From JADLHS01 sp964553795 (lineage in GTDB: Bacteria > Verrucomicrobiota > Verrucomicrobiia > Limisphaerales > JADLHS01): 64,000 bases of DNA. Under the pieces are notes generated by a model, which was not told the origin of the DNA, did not search any database, and saw nothing but the letters and a program-made list of their open reading frames with translations. Location of the stretch: the NCBI GenBank assembly GCA_964553795.1, contig CAZKMR010000006.1, forward strand, positions 35,166 to 99,165. The letters are read 5' to 3'. Position numbers and translations under genes: made by a program. Positions 50,508-59,942 of the stretch are shown piece after piece (positions within the stretch are counted from its first letter, which is position 1; each line of letters begins with the position of its first letter).

Positions 50508-51437
50508 ATGACCCCACGGCTTTATCATCAGTTCGAGAAGGCTTTCAAACAGGCCTATCTCGTGCCGCTCACGTTGCTGCGTTACGGTTCGATCCGTCCC
50601 CGCCGCGCCAAGCTGCATGGCAGCGACAACTGGATTTACATTGATCCCGACGATCCCTGCGCGATCAAAAAAGTGGTGCGCGAGCCGTTGCGCCGCAAAG
50701 TTTCGACGAACCTGATTTTCTGGCGCGAATTAACAGCGCGACTCCAACCGCAGGTCGCGGTGGACGTCGGTTTGAACTATGGCGAATGCCTGTTCGGCAC
50801 CGATTACCCGGCGCACACCCGCCTCTTCGGATTTGAAGCGAACCCGCGCTTGATGCCGCATTTGGAACAAAGCCGGCAACATCATCCCAACGGCGCACAG
50901 ATGCTCATCACCAACTGCCTGGTCGCGGACACGCCCGGCGAAGCCGTGCCGTTCGTCGTCAATTCGCAGTGGAGCGGGCAATCGTCCGCGCTGCGACAAG
51001 TGGCGGGCGAGGGCAACATTGAATTCAAAGTTCCCGCGCGGACGCTGGATGCCATCATTCTGCCCGCCTTGAAAACAGAAACGGTCCTGCTTTTCAAAAT
51101 GGACATCGAAGGTTACGAAAGTCGCGCCTTGCGGGGATTCCAACAAACCCTCGCGCGCATGTCGTCGGTGGTGGGCATTATCGAGTTCACCTCGCGGTTC
51201 ATCCGATTGGCGGGCGATGATCCGGCGGATTATTTCAATTGGCTGACCGAGCGATTTCGCGTCTATCGCTTCGCGGACGTGAAGAAGCGGCAGCTGGTGT
51301 CCGTGGAAAAATACGCCGCGATTCCGATCAAACACAACGACCCGGAATGCGCCGACGCCGATCTGGTGCTCGTAAATCGAGCGGCGAACGAGCAATGGCT
51401 GCCGCCGCATTGGCAAATCCTCTCCGCTGCGGCATGA
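50508..51437 (+). CDS. FkbM family methyltransferase, copy 1
   Basis: A 309-residue protein with VAVDVGLNYGECLFGTDY (SAM motif I), FGFEANPRLMPHLEQS, and the FkbM signature LLFKMDIEGYESRALRGFQQ. FkbM methylates hydroxyls, often on sugars in surface polysaccharide loci. ATG at 50508. The stop overlaps the start of the DUF268 gene by 4 bases (ATGA), indicating coupled translation. Confidence 0.85.
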   Translation: MTPRLYHQFEKAFKQAYLVPLTLLRYGSIRPRRAKLHGSDNWIYIDPDDPCAIKKVVREPLRRKVSTNLIFWRELTARLQPQVAVDVGLNYGECLFGTDYPAHTRLFGFEANPRLMPHLEQSRQHHPNGAQMLITNCLVADTPGEAVPFVVNSQWSGQSSALRQVAGEGNIEFKVPARTLDAIILPALKTETVLLFKMDIEGYESRALRGFQQTLARMSSVVGIIEFTSRFIRLAGDDPADYFNWLTERFRVYRFADVKKRQLVSVEKYAAIPIKHNDPECADADLVLVNRAANEQWLPPHWQILSAAA

Positions 51438-52180
51438 AGGCTCTGAAGAACGTGCTGAAACTCGCGGCGTTGAGTTTGCGTTCTCCGCGCGACGTGAGCT
51501 GGTTTCTCTCCTGCTATCGAAAATGGCAACGCGAAGCCGCACCCGAATGGCAGGCGCATCTGGTGGAGATCAAACCGCGATTGCGCGACCGGCACGAGTC
51601 CGCTGGGGCCGCGCGCGGCCATTATTTCTTGCAGGACATCTGGGCGGCCCAATGGGTGCATCGTCACGCGGCGGCAGAGCATGTGGATGTAGGAAGTCGT
51701 GTGGACGGTTTTGTGGCGCACGTGGCAAGTTTCAAACCGGTCAAGTATGTGGACATTCGCTCGCTGCCGACGCAGGTGCCGGGTTTGGTTTCCGTCGAAG
51801 GGAATGTCTGTGCACTTCCGTTTGGTGACCGGAGCGTGGCGAGTTTGAGCTGTTTACACGTCATCGAACACATTGGCCTGGGGCGTTACGGCGATCCGTT
51901 GGACCCTAACGGCTGGCTGACCGGGTTGCGGGAATTGCAACGCGTGTTGGCACCGGGCGGACAACTGTTGCTCGGAACGCCCTGTGGTCGGTCACGCGTG
52001 GTGTTTCATGCGCATCGGGTGTTTGCGCCCGCGCAAATCATCGCTGCACTCCCGGAACTCAAGTTGCTCGAGTTCTCGCTGATCAAAGACGACGGCGCCA
52101 CGGGATGGATTTCCAACACTCCAATCACGGCAGCGGAGGGTCTGCCCTATGGTTGCGGTCTGTTCCGGTTCACGCGATAA
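51434..52180 (+). CDS. DUF268 family protein (methyltransferase-like)
   Basis: A 248-residue protein of the DUF268 family. Signatures are HVDVGSRVDGFVAHVASF, SLSCLHVIEHIGLGRYGDP, LDPNGWLTGLRELQRVLAPG and LLLGTPCGRSRVVFHAHRVF. The fold resembles class I methyltransferases (APGGQLLLGTP resembles post-motif III), and members occur in polysaccharide and glycosylation loci. Starts inside the stop of the FkbM gene. Substrate unknown. Confidence 0.8.
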   Translation: MKALKNVLKLAALSLRSPRDVSWFLSCYRKWQREAAPEWQAHLVEIKPRLRDRHESAGAARGHYFLQDIWAAQWVHRHAAAEHVDVGSRVDGFVAHVASFKPVKYVDIRSLPTQVPGLVSVEGNVCALPFGDRSVASLSCLHVIEHIGLGRYGDPLDPNGWLTGLRELQRVLAPGGQLLLGTPCGRSRVVFHAHRVFAPAQIIAALPELKLLEFSLIKDDGATGWISNTPITAAEGLPYGCGLFRFTR

Positions 52181-52192
52181 TCCGCGCATTTC

Positions 52193-53365
52193 ATGGCGTC
52201 GTTTGGCCCGCAAGATCAATTCATCGTCTATTCAGACGTGCCGCCGCTCGGCAACGAAGGCGTCAGCATGGCGGTGCTCGCACATCGCATTATCGCCAGT
52301 CTCGAACCCAACGTTGCGCAAGTCATCACGCGCGCGGCTTCGCGCAAATATCCCCGCCACCTCATCGGCACAAAATTGCAAGCGCCGACGTTGTTGTCGT
52401 GGGACTGCGGCAAGTGGCTGCGTTTTTTGCGGGGGGAAACCCGGGTGCGCGCTGATGCCATATTGTTGCGCGCCTGGTTGCGGTTGGCCTATCGCCGTCC
52501 GCAATCGGATCGGGCTGTGGAAGTGCTCGGCCTTTCCGGTCCGCACTGGCAATTCCTACCGCGTTTGCGCGATGTCGCTCGCGCCGCACGCCTGCCGTAT
52601 TCGGTGTATGTCGTGGATGATTACGAAATCACCGCCGATCATTCCGGCGCGGATGAACTGAAATTGCAAAATACCCAGCGCGGTATTCGCGAGTGTTTGC
52701 AACAAGCCCGTCGGGTTTTTTCAATTTGCCCGGGCATGGCCGAGCGATTGCAAGCGCGCTACGACGTGGCCTCGCAGGTTTTGTATCCCGTGGCAGACGA
52801 CGTGGGACAGATTGCTGCTGCTGCGCCTGCGAACGCGTCGCAAGAGTTGGTCTATGTTGGCTCGCTGGGCGGAAGTTATTTGGATGTGTTGGAATCCGTT
52901 GCAACTCTGCTTGAATCCGGCGGTGCGCCGGGGTGGCGGCTTAAAATTATTTCCCAAGACCGGCGGACGTTTGATCGCGTATTCGGCGGACAGAAAATTG
53001 TCATTGGTCGCCACGACTGCAATCGCGAACAGTTGCGGCAGGAAATCGCCGCCGCCGAAGCGGTATTGATTCCGTATTCATTTGATGCGCGTTGGAAGAC
53101 TACGGCGGAAACCTCTTTTCCGTCCAAGTTCATGGACGCCATTGTGGCGGGAAAACCAATCGTGGTTTTTGCACCGTCGTACGCGTCCATCGTCCGGCAC
53201 ATGCAGGCGGCGGACTGCGGGTTTTGCGTTGGCTCGGCGGCGGACTGCGGGCAACTGCTCACGACACGTCCCTGGCTTCAGTCGGAAACCTGGCGGGCTG
53301 CCTACCACGCCTTGTTGCAGCGTCATCATACTGCGTCCGCTGCGCGGGGCGTGTTGCTGATGTGA
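52193..53365 (+). CDS. Glycosyltransferase (GT4-like)
   Basis: A 390-residue protein with two Rossmann-like halves. The C-terminal half carries QELVYVGSLGGSYLDVLESV, LKIISQDRRTFDRVF and TSFPSKFMDAIVAGKPIVVF, the last being the E/D-x7-E-type nucleotide-sugar region of GT-B enzymes (here Phe-Met-Asp). The N-terminal half has LGNEGVSMAVLAHRII. ATG 52193. It lies between the DUF268 and second GT10 genes on the same strand. Confidence 0.75.
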   Translation: MASFGPQDQFIVYSDVPPLGNEGVSMAVLAHRIIASLEPNVAQVITRAASRKYPRHLIGTKLQAPTLLSWDCGKWLRFLRGETRVRADAILLRAWLRLAYRRPQSDRAVEVLGLSGPHWQFLPRLRDVARAARLPYSVYVVDDYEITADHSGADELKLQNTQRGIRECLQQARRVFSICPGMAERLQARYDVASQVLYPVADDVGQIAAAAPANASQELVYVGSLGGSYLDVLESVATLLESGGAPGWRLKIISQDRRTFDRVFGGQKIVIGRHDCNREQLRQEIAAAEAVLIPYSFDARWKTTAETSFPSKFMDAIVAGKPIVVFAPSYASIVRHMQAADCGFCVGSAADCGQLLTTRPWLQSETWRAAYHALLQRHHTASAARGVLLM

Positions 53366-53368
53366 CCA

Positions 53369-54457
53369 GTGCGGGTCGCTTGTCAAAACCACCCCCAGCC
53401 CCTAGCCTTGAATCCAGTGCAAGCCGCCGCCCCAGAACTCCGAGCCAATCAGACGTCCGAGTCGCAACAATCAGTCAAAGCAAATCTGGTGGTTAAACTG
53501 AGCATTCCGTTCGCGCCCCGGGGCTTGGAACTGTTTACTCCGACCGAACAATTTCATTGGGGAAACACGTCATTTCTGTTGAATCCGACCGGTGCGGCGC
53601 CGTGTGATTTTTGGATCGTGCACAGCTTTTTGGCGAAACCCAACGAGTCCGCCCTCGTGTCGCCGCGGAACACGCTTTTCATCAACGGCGAGCCTCCCGC
53701 CAAAAAAAAATATCCGGCCCGATTTTTTCAGCAGTTCGAGCATGTCGTGGACACCCATTCCGCCATCAAACATCCGCGCCTGCAGGTTTTCGCGCCGTGC
53801 ATTGGCTGGTTTGTGGGAATGGATTTTCGCACCTCGACGTTTAAGTTTGGTTATCGGTATTTGCAAGAACTGGCGCCGCCGAAAAAGGAGAATCGCGTTT
53901 CCGTCGTTTGTTCTAACACCGCCAAAACCCGCGGGCAACGGGAGCGACTCGCTTTCTTGCACCAGTTGAAAGCGCGCCTGGGTTCGCGGTTGGTTTGGTA
54001 TGGTCGGGGCTTCGAGCCGATTGGCGACAAAATGGAAGCCATCGCGCCGTTCCGTTATCATCTGGTTCTGGAGAATTCCGTCAGCCCGCACTATTGGACT
54101 GAAAAACTCGCCGACGCCTATTTGGGCTGGGGGTTTCCACTTTATTGGGGTTGCCCTAATCTGAGCGATTATTTTGCGCCGGAGTCTTTTCAAGCCATCA
54201 ACATCAACGAGCCGAGCCAAGCCATTTCTCAAATCGAAGCGTTGTTGGATGCCGACCGACCCTTGCCAGTGGCGGTTTTGGCAGACGCGCGCCGCCGATT
54301 GTTGGATCAATACAATCCCTTTGCGCGCTATCAGGAATTGGCCACCCGGCACTTTGCGCCCGAGCCCGCAGTTAAACCCGTGGTGCTCTATCCGGCAAAA
54401 AGATACTCCGGTTGGAGAAACTGGTGGAGTAAGCTGGTGCCGCGGCGCCGATCTTGA
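53369..54457 (+). CDS. Glycosyltransferase family 10 (alpha-1,3-fucosyltransferase-like), copy 2
   Basis: The C-terminal motif FRYHLVLENSVSPHYWTEKL, followed by ADAYLGWGFPLYWGCPNLSDY and FAPESFQAI, parallels copy 1 at 49448 and gives the GT10 signature. The N-terminal part (FAPRGLELFTPTEQFHWG) and the middle (VSVVCSNTAKTRGQRERLAF) are unlike copy 1, so the two probably act on different acceptors. The start is uncertain: no ATG exists, GTG 53369 gives 362 residues, and conserved sequence begins only at about residue 40 (VVKLSIPF, GTG near 53490). Confidence 0.82.
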   Translation: MRVACQNHPQPLALNPVQAAAPELRANQTSESQQSVKANLVVKLSIPFAPRGLELFTPTEQFHWGNTSFLLNPTGAAPCDFWIVHSFLAKPNESALVSPRNTLFINGEPPAKKKYPARFFQQFEHVVDTHSAIKHPRLQVFAPCIGWFVGMDFRTSTFKFGYRYLQELAPPKKENRVSVVCSNTAKTRGQRERLAFLHQLKARLGSRLVWYGRGFEPIGDKMEAIAPFRYHLVLENSVSPHYWTEKLADAYLGWGFPLYWGCPNLSDYFAPESFQAININEPSQAISQIEALLDADRPLPVAVLADARRRLLDQYNPFARYQELATRHFAPEPAVKPVVLYPAKRYSGWRNWWSKLVPRRRS

Positions 54458-54483
54458 TTCATCACGACTGCGCTGAATACAAC

Positions 54484-55281
54484 ATGATTCGTCTTTTTAA
54501 GAAACTCCGGCCGCACAAGCGGAAGCCGCGCGAGAACTACCGCGAAACGGTCGTTGGTGGCCGCGTCGCCGTGGCGCCGCGCAACATTCCGGGCGTCTTT
54601 GAAATCCCGGCCCGGTCGCACATTGCGGAAGGCATCATCCTTTCAGGCCAATATGAAGTGCCAGTGATTCAGGCGCTGGAGCAATTGACGCTTCCGACCG
54701 GAGTCCTGGTGAATGTCGGCGCCAACGTCGGGCTTATCTCCGTTTGGCTCGCGCGTAAATGGCAACGCAAAGTCATTGCCATTGAACCCAACCCCGAAGC
54801 CTTTCAGTTGTTGGCCAGTAACGTTTCCGCCAACCAACTCGCCGATGAAATTCAGACGGTTCAAGCTTGCGTGGGCGAAACCAAAGGATCGGTGGAGTTT
54901 TACACCATTGAGGGCAAGCCCGAGTATTCTTCCATTGGCGGGATCAATCATCCTGCCGTGGCCGGATTGCCGCAACGAGCGATTCAAGTTCCCGTGTTGC
55001 CTTTGAGCGAAATTGTGTCCGCCCAAAAAGTCGCGTTGCTCTTCGTGGACGTGGAAGGCGCGGAAGGTTTGGTTTTTCGCGGCGGTTTGGAAGTATTGCG
55101 GCGGGACAAACCGATCCTCGTCTTCGAGTGTTCCAGCCGACTGCTGCAAAAATTCGGCTGGACATCAGTGCAAATTGAATCTGAACTCGCCGCAGTCGGC
55201 TACCGAATTCATCCGGTTGAGGCGCGGCGAAAATTACAGCACCCCATGGAGGGAGAGTTCATCGCCTTGGCCGGTTCATAA
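54484..55281 (+). CDS. FkbM family methyltransferase, copy 2
   Basis: A 265-residue protein with VLVNVGANVGLISVWLARKW (motif I), VIAIEPNPEAFQLLASN, and the FkbM block LLFVDVEGAEGLVFRGGLEVL. It differs strongly from copy 1 at 50508. ATG 54484. Two bases separate its stop from the next methyltransferase start. It is likely to methylate a sugar of the locus product; this is inferred. Confidence 0.85.
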   Translation: MIRLFKKLRPHKRKPRENYRETVVGGRVAVAPRNIPGVFEIPARSHIAEGIILSGQYEVPVIQALEQLTLPTGVLVNVGANVGLISVWLARKWQRKVIAIEPNPEAFQLLASNVSANQLADEIQTVQACVGETKGSVEFYTIEGKPEYSSIGGINHPAVAGLPQRAIQVPVLPLSEIVSAQKVALLFVDVEGAEGLVFRGGLEVLRRDKPILVFECSSRLLQKFGWTSVQIESELAAVGYRIHPVEARRKLQHPMEGEFIALAGS

Positions 55282-55283
55282 CC

Positions 55284-56036
55284 ATGAAAACAAAGAAAAT
55301 GCTCCAGGGTCTTGCAGGAATCGGCTTGGGCCCCAAAGGCTGGAAAACGCCGGAACAGGAATTTCACTCCGTCCACTATCTGCGCCACAACGCGCGCCGG
55401 CTCGAACACTTGGCCAGCCTGCGAATTCCGGTTGCTGGAAATACGGTCTTGGAGGTCGGCGCGGGAATTGGCGATCACTCCACGTATTATCTCGACCGCA
55501 ATTGCGCGGTAACCATCACCGAAGCGCGCGAGGAAAATCTGGTGCTATTGCGCAAGCGCTTTCCCGAACAACGAATCGCCGCTCTCGACATGGAGAACCC
55601 CACGTGGCCGACTGCGGAGGCGTTCGACGTGGTTCATTGTTACGGGTTGCTTTATCACTTGAGCAATCCCGAGCCGGCGCTGGATTTTCTGGCCCGGCAC
55701 GCGCGCCGGTTTCTCTTTCTGGAAACCTGCGTTTCGTTTGGCTCGGACGCGAGCGTTAATCCGATTGCCGAAGAAATTGCCAATCCGTCGCAGGCTTTCT
55801 CCGGGCAGGGTTGCCGCCCCACGCGAGTTTGGATTTTCAACAAACTCAAAGAGCTTTTCCCGCACGTTTATCTTCCCACCACCCAACCCAATCACGAAGA
55901 ATTTCCTTTGGATTGGACCGATCCCGCCAGCCATCCGGGCCGCTTGCAACGCGCAGTGTTTATTGCTTCCCGCGAGGCATTGACCAACGACATGTTGGTG
56001 CCTCATTTGCCGGATAAACAATCCCGGCATGCTTGA
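55284..56036 (+). CDS. Class I SAM-dependent methyltransferase
   Basis: A 250-residue protein. Motif I is NTVLEVGAGIGDHSTYYLD, then the acidic VTITEAREENLVLLRKRFP and the post-motif CYGLLYHLSNPEPALDFLARH. No membrane segment. It is the last plus-strand gene of the cluster, and its stop is 2 bases from the stop of the convergent GT11 gene. Target unknown. Confidence 0.82.
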   Translation: MKTKKMLQGLAGIGLGPKGWKTPEQEFHSVHYLRHNARRLEHLASLRIPVAGNTVLEVGAGIGDHSTYYLDRNCAVTITEAREENLVLLRKRFPEQRIAALDMENPTWPTAEAFDVVHCYGLLYHLSNPEPALDFLARHARRFLFLETCVSFGSDASVNPIAEEIANPSQAFSGQGCRPTRVWIFNKLKELFPHVYLPTTQPNHEEFPLDWTDPASHPGRLQRAVFIASREALTNDMLVPHLPDKQSRHA

Positions 56037-56037
56037 T

Positions 56038-56925
56038 TCAAGTCGGCGACTCTACTGATGCGCCCACGTTGTTGGCAATACGTTGCCAGCGATCTGGCAT
56101 CACGATGGGGAAACCAACTTGCGCCGGTGCGAACACAAGTCGTTCCGCGTTGGTGTCGCCCAACCATGCGCCCCACCAACTGAACGAACTGTTCGCCACC
56201 ACGGCGTGACGACAGCGGGTCATCAGCCACAGGTCGGCGAGCTCGTCGCTGGAGTTGTGGGTGACGAGTTCGGTGCTGGCGTTGCGAAAGTTGAGATGCT
56301 GCTGCGGCCAGTTCAAGTCGTCGCCGAACAGGACGAAGTGCGGTTGCGCGAGTTGCGCGCAACAGGCGTCAATTGCAGCCTGGTAATAATCGCGGCCTAA
56401 TAAATTCCAGTAACGCACGCGGCGGAAATGTATGAAGACGGATTCGCGCGCGGCAAAGGTTTCACCCAGCGCGCGATTCTTCTCATCGTTGGGCGCTGGC
56501 GGAGTCAACTCGCTGCGAAGCGTCGCCGCATGATCGGCGAAATATTCTTCGTTCTGCCAGTAGCCGAGCAACGTGACGCGGTGGCGCTGTGGTTGCAGGG
56601 CGGTGAGTTGCGTGGCGGGTTGGTGGGGACGCTCAGCGATGTAGGTGCGTTGATCGCGTGGCAATAATTTGTTCAACGCGCGAATGAACTTGTGGCGCGG
56701 ATGTTTCAAATGCGGGGCGATGCGCCAATCTTCCGGCATGATTTCCGCCTGAGTCGGGAAACGATTCAAGCGATAGCTCCGACCGTAGTCGTCATTGGTG
56801 TAGCCGCGTTTTGGGTCGAGATAAAGAGTGCGCCCGGTTCGCAACGCCAGCGCGCGCGCGGCGGCGTAAATGAAGAGTTGGTTGCCCAATCCTCCTTTCA
56901 CGATGGCGATGACGATGCGCGACAT
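56038..56925 (-). CDS. Glycosyltransferase family 11 (alpha-1,2-fucosyltransferase-like)
   Basis: A 295-residue protein with VIAIVKGGLGNQLFIYAAARAL at the N-terminus, IHFRRVRYWNLLGRDYYQAAI as the motif equivalent to HxRRGDY of alpha-1,2-fucosyltransferases (here HFRR), and NSSFSWWGAWLGD as the conserved C-terminal block. Length is in the usual 280-300 range. The HFRR change from HIRR is worth noting but keeps both arginines. In this locus it supplies an H-antigen-like linkage; the acceptor is unknown. It follows the GT4 gene on the minus strand by 4 bases. Confidence 0.87.
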   Translation of the reverse strand: MSRIVIAIVKGGLGNQLFIYAAARALALRTGRTLYLDPKRGYTNDDYGRSYRLNRFPTQAEIMPEDWRIAPHLKHPRHKFIRALNKLLPRDQRTYIAERPHQPATQLTALQPQRHRVTLLGYWQNEEYFADHAATLRSELTPPAPNDEKNRALGETFAARESVFIHFRRVRYWNLLGRDYYQAAIDACCAQLAQPHFVLFGDDLNWPQQHLNFRNASTELVTHNSSDELADLWLMTRCRHAVVANSSFSWWGAWLGDTNAERLVFAPAQVGFPIVMPDRWQRIANNVGASVESPT

Positions 56926-56929
56926 AAGA

Positions 56930-58048
56930 TCAAGCCGAGCGCGGCGCGGCCATTAGCTCCCGATAAATTTCCAATGTGCCGCGACACATGGCGTTGAGGG
57001 TGAACGGTTCTCGTACTGGCGCGGGTATTGGAGCGGATATCAAAAGGTTCTGTGTAGTGGCAAGCAGTGCGTCTTCATCTCGCAATGGTACACGGCCCGC
57101 CGGGAACAACTCGCGCAACAATTCGCCCACGCCGCCGTGATCGTAGCCAATCACGGGCCGTCCCAACGCGAGTGCTTCGAGTGTCGTCAGCCCAAACGAC
57201 TCCGGACTGGTGGACAGTGAGCAGACCAGATGCGACACAGCCATTATTTCGCGCAAGTCAGAGCGATGGCCCACGAAAGTGACATCATTCGTGAGATTGA
57301 GCTGGGCGACGAGTTGTTGCAGTTCGGCCAAATAGGCGCGCTTGCGCGGGTGCGTGTCGCCGACGATGACGCCATGAACTTGTGGATTCGTTTGTCGCAA
57401 CGCCGCGATGAGGCGCAGAAAATCTTCATGACCTTTTAAGCGCGTGATGCGCCCGGGCAGCAGGAGCAACTGCTTGCCGGCGAAGTGCGGAAAATCTTTC
57501 TGCCAACGTTCGCGCCAGGATGCGTCAGGTTGAAAATCGCGCGGGTATTGCGTGGGATCAATTCCGTGGCGCACGAGGCAGAGGTTTGCTTTCGGCGTTT
57601 TGGGAAACTGTGTCTCAACGTAATCGCGAATGCACTCGGAGACCGCGATGACGCGTTCACCGCGCGTCATGATGGCGGAGTAGGCATTAACTGAATAAAA
57701 GCCATGCACGCTGCTGACGAGGCGCGGGCGAGTTTGTGGATTCATTTTGCGCCACGCCAACCACGCAATCCAACCGGGCACCCGCGAGTGAAGGTGCAAA
57801 ATGTCCGGCTGCTCGCGGGCGAGAATTTGCCGTAATGGCCGAATTTGCCACAGCGAGGCGAGGCTTTTACGCTGCACGGGCAGGGTGATGTGACGCGTGC
57901 CGGCGGCTTCCAACGAGGCCACTTGCCGGCCGCCGTTGGATACAACCAGCGATTCGTACCCGTTCGCCACGAGATAATCCGACAGCACCATGACCACGCG
58001 TTCAACGCCGCCCGCGTTTAATTCGGGTAGAACTTGCAGCACTTTCAT
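56930..58048 (-). CDS. Glycosyltransferase family 4
   Basis: A 372-residue GT-B enzyme. The N-terminal acceptor domain starts VLQVLPELNAGGVERVVMVLS, continues with LHLHSRVPGWIAWLAWRK and SSVHGFYSVNAYSAIM. The donor domain has LLLPGRITRLKGHEDFLRLI, FVGHRSDLREIMAVSHLVCS and SPESFGLTTLEALALGRPVIGY, the E-x7-E motif region. It heads a two-gene minus-strand unit with the GT11 gene, divergent from the opp operon over a 253-base spacer. Sugar specificity is not visible. Confidence 0.9.
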   Translation of the reverse strand: MKVLQVLPELNAGGVERVVMVLSDYLVANGYESLVVSNGGRQVASLEAAGTRHITLPVQRKSLASLWQIRPLRQILAREQPDILHLHSRVPGWIAWLAWRKMNPQTRPRLVSSVHGFYSVNAYSAIMTRGERVIAVSECIRDYVETQFPKTPKANLCLVRHGIDPTQYPRDFQPDASWRERWQKDFPHFAGKQLLLLPGRITRLKGHEDFLRLIAALRQTNPQVHGVIVGDTHPRKRAYLAELQQLVAQLNLTNDVTFVGHRSDLREIMAVSHLVCSLSTSPESFGLTTLEALALGRPVIGYDHGGVGELLRELFPAGRVPLRDEDALLATTQNLLISAPIPAPVREPFTLNAMCRGTLEIYRELMAAPRSA

Positions 58049-58301
58049 GCGAGCGGGCGTAACGAAACGGCGGTGGCGACGAATCTGTCGGTAATGCTTA
58101 AATGGTTCAGGCTGGTCATGGGCGGGAACTTTTCCCGCAGCATTTTTTCGAACGGCAAAGCGTCCGTCGATGTAAATTTCCAGGGCGGCACGGATATTGC
58201 CGCGTCTCGTGCGTTGACTTTGCGGGAGGCTTTCCGCAAGTCTAAGCTAGCAGCAACGCATGGTTCGCATTCCGGCGCCACCGGCAGACAAATGATTTGA
58301 A

Positions 58302-59924
58302 ATGAAAACACGCAATCTCTTTCTCGTTTTGGCAGCGGTTCTGACTTGGTCGGGTTGTGGCCAACGCGAAACCCGGGTGGAAGTGGCCAACCGCGAACAA
58401 ATTCTCCTCTACGGCAACAAATCCGAGCCGCAAGACCTCGACCCGCACGTCGTCGAAGGGGTTGGCGAGCATCAAATCATTTCCACGCTGCTGGAAGGCT
58501 TGGTGGCGGAAGATCCCAAGACGCTCGATCCTGTGCCGGGCATTGCCGAGCGCTGGGAAATTTCGCCCGACGGCAAGGTTTATACTTTTTACATTCGGCC
58601 GACGGCGAAGTGGTCGAATGGCGATCCTGTCACAGCGCAGGATTTCGTCGCGTCGTATCGGCGGATTCTGACGCCTTCGCTCGGCTCGCTTTATTCTTAC
58701 ATGCTGTATCCGATGAAGAACGCCAAAGCGTTCAATGAGGGTAAAATCACTGATCCAACGCAGCTCGGCGTGCGTGCCATTGATGAACGGACGTTGGAGA
58801 TCACACTGGATTGTCCGACGTCGTATTTGTTGCATTCGATGGCGAGCCATTACACGTGGTGGGCGGTGCACATGCCAACGGTGGAAAAATATGGCGATCC
58901 CTATAAGCGCGGCAACAAATGGACGCGTCCGGGCAATTACGTGGGCAACGGGCCGTTCATTCTGACGGAATGGATTCCCAACAGCGTGATTCGCGTGCGG
59001 AAGAACACGAATTATTGGGACGCGGCCAACGTGCGTTTGAACGGCGTGGATTTTCTGCCGATTGAAAGCATTGATTCCGAAGAGCGCAGTTTTCGCGCGG
59101 GCCAATTGCATCGCACGGAAGAGTTGCCCAACGCGAAGGTGGATTCGTATCGCAAGGAAAACCCGCAGTTCCTGCGGATTGACGATTATCTCGGCAATTA
59201 TTTCTATCGCGTCAACGTCACCCATCCGGCGTTGCGGGACAAACGCGTGCGGCACGCGTTGAGTCAGGCGATTGATCGGCATGCCATCGTGGAAACCGTG
59301 ACGCGTGGCGGACAGAAACCCGCCTTCGCACTTACGCCGCCAAATACCGCCGGCTATACGTCGCAGGCGCAATTGAAATATGATATTGCGGGCGCGAAGC
59401 AGCTACTGGTCGAGGCTGGTTTTCCGGAGGGACAAGGTTTGCCGCCGATTGAAATTCATTACAACACTTCCGAGAATCACCGCGCCATTGCGGAAGCGAT
59501 TCAGCAGATGTGGAAGAAAAATCTGGGCGTGGACGCCACGTTGCGCAACGAGGAGTGGAAGGTTTATCTGGATACGCAGAGCGCCACCAACTACATGGTC
59601 AGTCGCGCCGGCTGGATTGGCGATTATCCCGATCCGAACGCATTTCTCGAAACATTTCTGTCCTACAGCGGCAATAATCGCACCGGGTGGGCGAATCCGG
59701 AGTTTGATCGGTTGATTGAAGCTGCGGGTTGCGTCAACAATCCGGCCGAACGATTCGCCATGCTGCAAAAGGCCGAGGCGCTTTTGTTGGATGAAATGCC
59801 ACTGATCCCGATTTATTTTTACACGCGGGTTTATCTGCTCCATCCGTCCGTGCAGAACTGGCATCCAAACTACATGGATCATCATCCGTTCAAGCACGTC
59901 TATCTGGAGTCTTCGAGCCAATAA
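58302..59924 (+). CDS. oppA: Peptide ABC transporter, substrate-binding lipoprotein
   Basis: A 540-residue extracytoplasmic solute receptor of the SBP_bac_5 family. The N-terminus is a lipoprotein signal (LVLAAVLTWSGCGQRE) with the lipid-attached Cys near residue 20. Family segments are LYGNKSEPQDLDPHVVEG, PGIAERWEISPDGKVYTFYIR, WSNGDPVTAQDFVASYRRIL, RVNVTHPALRDKRVRHALS and WIGDYPDPNAFLETFLSY. It heads an operon with two permeases and two ATPases, so it captures oligopeptides, possibly recycled cell-wall peptides. Ligand specificity is not deducible. Confidence 0.92.
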   Translation: MKTRNLFLVLAAVLTWSGCGQRETRVEVANREQILLYGNKSEPQDLDPHVVEGVGEHQIISTLLEGLVAEDPKTLDPVPGIAERWEISPDGKVYTFYIRPTAKWSNGDPVTAQDFVASYRRILTPSLGSLYSYMLYPMKNAKAFNEGKITDPTQLGVRAIDERTLEITLDCPTSYLLHSMASHYTWWAVHMPTVEKYGDPYKRGNKWTRPGNYVGNGPFILTEWIPNSVIRVRKNTNYWDAANVRLNGVDFLPIESIDSEERSFRAGQLHRTEELPNAKVDSYRKENPQFLRIDDYLGNYFYRVNVTHPALRDKRVRHALSQAIDRHAIVETVTRGGQKPAFALTPPNTAGYTSQAQLKYDIAGAKQLLVEAGFPEGQGLPPIEIHYNTSENHRAIAEAIQQMWKKNLGVDATLRNEEWKVYLDTQSATNYMVSRAGWIGDYPDPNAFLETFLSYSGNNRTGWANPEFDRLIEAAGCVNNPAERFAMLQKAEALLLDEMPLIPIYFYTRVYLLHPSVQNWHPNYMDHHPFKHVYLESSSQ

Positions 59925-59942
59925 CCGCGCTTTCGCCCCACC

